The notes under the pieces were generated by a model. That model searched no databases, was not told the DNA's origin, and was given only the letters and a program-made list of their open reading frames with translations. Source: JAAHGY01 sp051439365 (GTDB lineage: Bacteria > Cyanobacteriota > Cyanobacteriia > CAKZMO01). Taken from it: a DNA stretch of 14,060 bases. Location: positions 1 through 14,060 of the forward strand of contig JBFRWC010000199.1 of NCBI GenBank assembly GCA_051439365.1. The letters are read 5' to 3'. Below are positions 12,381 through 14,060 of the stretch, one piece after another (positions within the stretch are counted from its first letter, which is position 1; each line of letters begins with the position of its first letter). Made by a program: the position numbers and the translations under genes.

Positions 12381-14060
12381 TTACAGTTTGAAGTTCCCTT
12401 CGTCTAGGTCATTGATATCGATATTGTCCAGTCTGGCTACCGTTCTGAACTTGTTGCCGACTTTTGCTTGGACGAGGGCATTATTGCCCTTCTGGATAAA
12501 GTTCAAATCATCCATCGAGCTGATGCCTTTGATAGGTTTCAGATCGAACTTGTCTTTGATGATTTCAAAGTCGGTGATGCGATCGCCAAAGTCCTTCACC
12601 GAGGTATAGCGGAATCGATCCCGACCTTCGCCCCCAGTCAGCAGATCTTTGCCAAAGCCACCCACAATCAGATCATTGCCATCTCCTCCCGTAATGGTGT
12701 CTTTCTTCTGGTTACCAAAAATTTTGTCATTGCCATCGCCCCCATCCAGAACATCGCGACCTTTACCTCCCTTCATCCGGTCATTGCCACTGCCGCCGTT
12801 GAGTCGGTCATCACCATTATTCCCGAACATGCGATCGTTGCCACTGCCGCCGTTGAGAATATCATCCCCAGTGCCACCACTCATCCGGTCATTGTTGGTG
12901 CCGCCGTTGAGAATATCATCTCCCGGTCCACCAATGAGATTGTCCCTTTGACTGCCGCCGTTGATAATGTCGTTCCCAAGACCACCATCCAATACGTCTA
13001 GATCGCTAAAGCCGTTAAGAATATCATCCCCATTGGTGCCGATGACATTGTCCGAACCACTGGACCCGCCGGAGCTGCCATCATTGGGCAATTGTTGGAA
13101 ATCTGGAGTACCATCACCGTCGCTGTCTAAGGGGGCATCCATGGGCACGGACCCGGTCCCAAAGGTGCCATTGCTGCCGTCAATCTCATCCAGCAAACCG
13201 TCCCCATCAGAGTCTAGTCCATCAATCTGGCCATCGTTGTTGGCATCCGTTAGCCCCCCTCGTTCTACTAGGTCGAAAATCCCATCATTGTCGGAGTCCA
13301 GATCCTTATAGTCAGGGGCGGTATCGCCATCGCCATCGGTTACGGGCAGGGGTGTTCCGCCTGTGGAGGGGTCAACCTCGTCAGCAATACCATCCCCATC
13401 GACATCCTGGATCAATCCTGATCCGATAATGCCATCCCGATCAGGGTCAGCGCCCCCGGCTTCCAGAACATCAGTGATGCCATCATTATCGGAATCCAGG
13501 TCTCGGTGATCGGCAACGCCATCCCCGTCCGTATCGACACCGCCAATATCGCCATTGTCGCCAAAGTTGGTGGAAGAAGGATCAACTGCATCTTTAATGC
13601 CATCTCGATCCGCATCGCCGCCATCCACTTGACCGTCGCGATCGCCATCCGTGTAGCCCGCTTCAGTCACATCTAGGATACCGTCGTTGTCAGAATCTAG
13701 GTCAGTGCGATCGGGAACTCCATCACCATCGATGTCTGTGGGCAAAGGATCGTTGGTGTCGCCGAATCCGCTAGACGGGTCCACACTATCGCGAATGCCA
13801 TCGCCATCGCCATCGCCCCCATCCACCAGACCGTCGCCATTGGCATCGGGATTGTCCGATTCAGTCACATCATTGAGGCCGTCGTTGTCGGAGTCGAGAT
13901 CTCGGTGATCCGCAACCCCATCACCGTCCGTGTCCGTAATGTCAGATCCGCCCTGGTCGCCAAAGCCATTGCCAGGATCGACGGAATCCCTCAGACCATC
14001 GCCATCGCTATCGGCCCCATCCACCAGGCCATCCCGGTTCGCATCGGGATTACCAGACTC
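12381..14060 (-). CDS. large Ca-binding protein: thrombospondin-type-3-like repeats plus RTX repeats (C-terminal part)
   Basis: 559 residues are visible; the frame stays open to the right edge, so the N-terminus is missing. A GTG codon at 14024 is inside the gene, not its start. The first 325 or so residues are very acidic repeats built on DxDGDGxxD, with DLDSDNDG recurring every 66-67 residues, as in thrombospondin type 3 calcium-binding repeats. A Gly/Ser linker follows (GSSGGSSGSD), then about 150 residues of RTX nonapeptides (GGxGxDxLx), then a last domain with DRITDFEIIKDKFDL and an end in DINDLDEGNFKL typical of RTX substrates of type I secretion. It is probably exported and attached to or released from the cell surface, folding on extracellular calcium. 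Specific role (adhesion, S-layer or matrix) unknown. Convergent with the transporter gene. Confidence 0.9.
   Translation of the reverse strand, partial: ESGNPDANRDGLVDGADSDGDGLRDSVDPGNGFGDQGGSDITDTDGDGVADHRDLDSDNDGLNDVTESDNPDANGDGLVDGGDGDGDGIRDSVDPSSGFGDTNDPLPTDIDGDGVPDRTDLDSDNDGILDVTEAGYTDGDRDGQVDGGDADRDGIKDAVDPSSTNFGDNGDIGGVDTDGDGVADHRDLDSDNDGITDVLEAGGADPDRDGIIGSGLIQDVDGDGIADEVDPSTGGTPLPVTDGDGDTAPDYKDLDSDNDGIFDLVERGGLTDANNDGQIDGLDSDGDGLLDEIDGSNGTFGTGSVPMDAPLDSDGDGTPDFQQLPNDGSSGGSSGSDNVIGTNGDDILNGFSDLDVLDGGLGNDIINGGSQRDNLIGGPGDDILNGGTNNDRMSGGTGDDILNGGSGNDRMFGNNGDDRLNGGSGNDRMKGGKGRDVLDGGDGNDKIFGNQKKDTITGGDGNDLIVGGFGKDLLTGGEGRDRFRYTSVKDFGDRITDFEIIKDKFDLKPIKGISSMDDLNFIQKGNNALVQAKVGNKFRTVARLDNIDINDLDEGNFKL
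12714..12929 (-). repeat. 18-residue (54-bp) RTX double-repeat array
   Basis: Within the RTX domain, nonapeptides alternate in pairs with consensus GxGDDxLNG-GSGNDRMxG, four times in a row with exact 18-residue spacing; the fourth pair is more divergent (GKGRDVLDG-GDGNDKIFG). The pattern indicates recent expansion by two-nonapeptide units. RTX repeats bind calcium and form parallel beta-rolls in which two nonapeptides make one turn, so the period equals one turn. Confidence 0.75.
13092..14060 (-). repeat. thrombospondin-type-3-like repeat array, about 200-bp period
   Basis: Four full units and a partial one run off the right edge. The DLDSDNDG core recurs with spacings of 66, 67 and 66 residues. 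Each unit reads roughly DxDGDGVxDxxDLDSDNDGIxDVxE, then DxDGxVDGxDxDGDGIxDxVDPSS and a Phe-Gly-Asp or similar break. Every DxDxDG can hold calcium. Units 1 and 3 share ADHRDLDSDNDG while unit 2 has PDRTDLDSDNDG, hinting at two-unit duplication. Confidence 0.8.

Noticed and set aside
12388..13908. Several plus-strand reading frames opposite the RTX gene
   Set aside because: They are Ser/Pro- or Ile/Ala-rich reflections of the repetitive minus-strand gene with no independent coding signal.

Overview
The window reads as cyanobacterial chromosome. The HIP1 octamer GCGATCGC occurs at least 25 times. Several gene families are typical of oxygenic phototrophs: PxcA/CemA, Tab2/Atab2, an RRM protein placed before rpsU, and DUF3531. 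I cannot name the genus from sequence alone. I see no rRNA, tRNA, CRISPR array or intact transposase, so this is mainly housekeeping sequence with one large surface or secreted protein gene at the right edge.

Layout. A P-loop protein gene runs off the left edge on the minus strand (1-375) and diverges from pxcA (546-2063, +). pxcA converges on a Tab2-family RNA-binding gene (2198-3046, -), with a 99-bp hairpin repeat between them. A plus-strand series follows: a uridine-kinase-like P-loop kinase (3247-3876), a class I methyltransferase (3982-4605), an RRM protein with a structured leader (4864-5121), rpsU (5458-5646) with a good intrinsic terminator (5678-5716), and a DUF3531 gene (5883-6341) preceded by a branched inverted-repeat structure. 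Next, aroA (7819-9162), a HAD hydrolase (7159-7818) and a GNAT acetyltransferase (6492-7019) lie head to tail on the minus strand; aroA and the HAD gene abut with no gap. Plus-strand genes resume with an unrecognised protein (9326-9880), a DUF218/SanA-like membrane protein (9942-10583), a 493-bp gene-free stretch, and an EamA/DMT transporter (11077-12213). The right edge holds the 3' part of a large minus-strand gene (12381-14060) whose product combines acidic thrombospondin-type-3-like repeats with RTX calcium-binding nonapeptides and a C-terminal domain of the kind used in type I export.

How parts may work together. Several products touch expression or physiology of the photosynthetic cell: PxcA (light-dependent proton extrusion), the Tab2 homologue (photosystem mRNA translation in algae and plants), the RRM protein and ribosomal S21. 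Physical linkage beyond the rbp-rpsU pair is weak. aroA is the shikimate-pathway EPSP synthase; its neighbours may simply be co-transcribed.

The most interesting non-genic features are a pair of 99-bp repeats (91% identical, one of nine differences inside a predicted stem) that end in a T-run and sit after plus-strand genes at two convergent junctions; palindromes at all three convergent junctions; and dense inverted repeats in the leader, spacer and downstream region of the rbp-rpsU locus. I found no convincing new biological system. The structured RNA candidates around rbp-rpsU-DUF3531 are the best leads.
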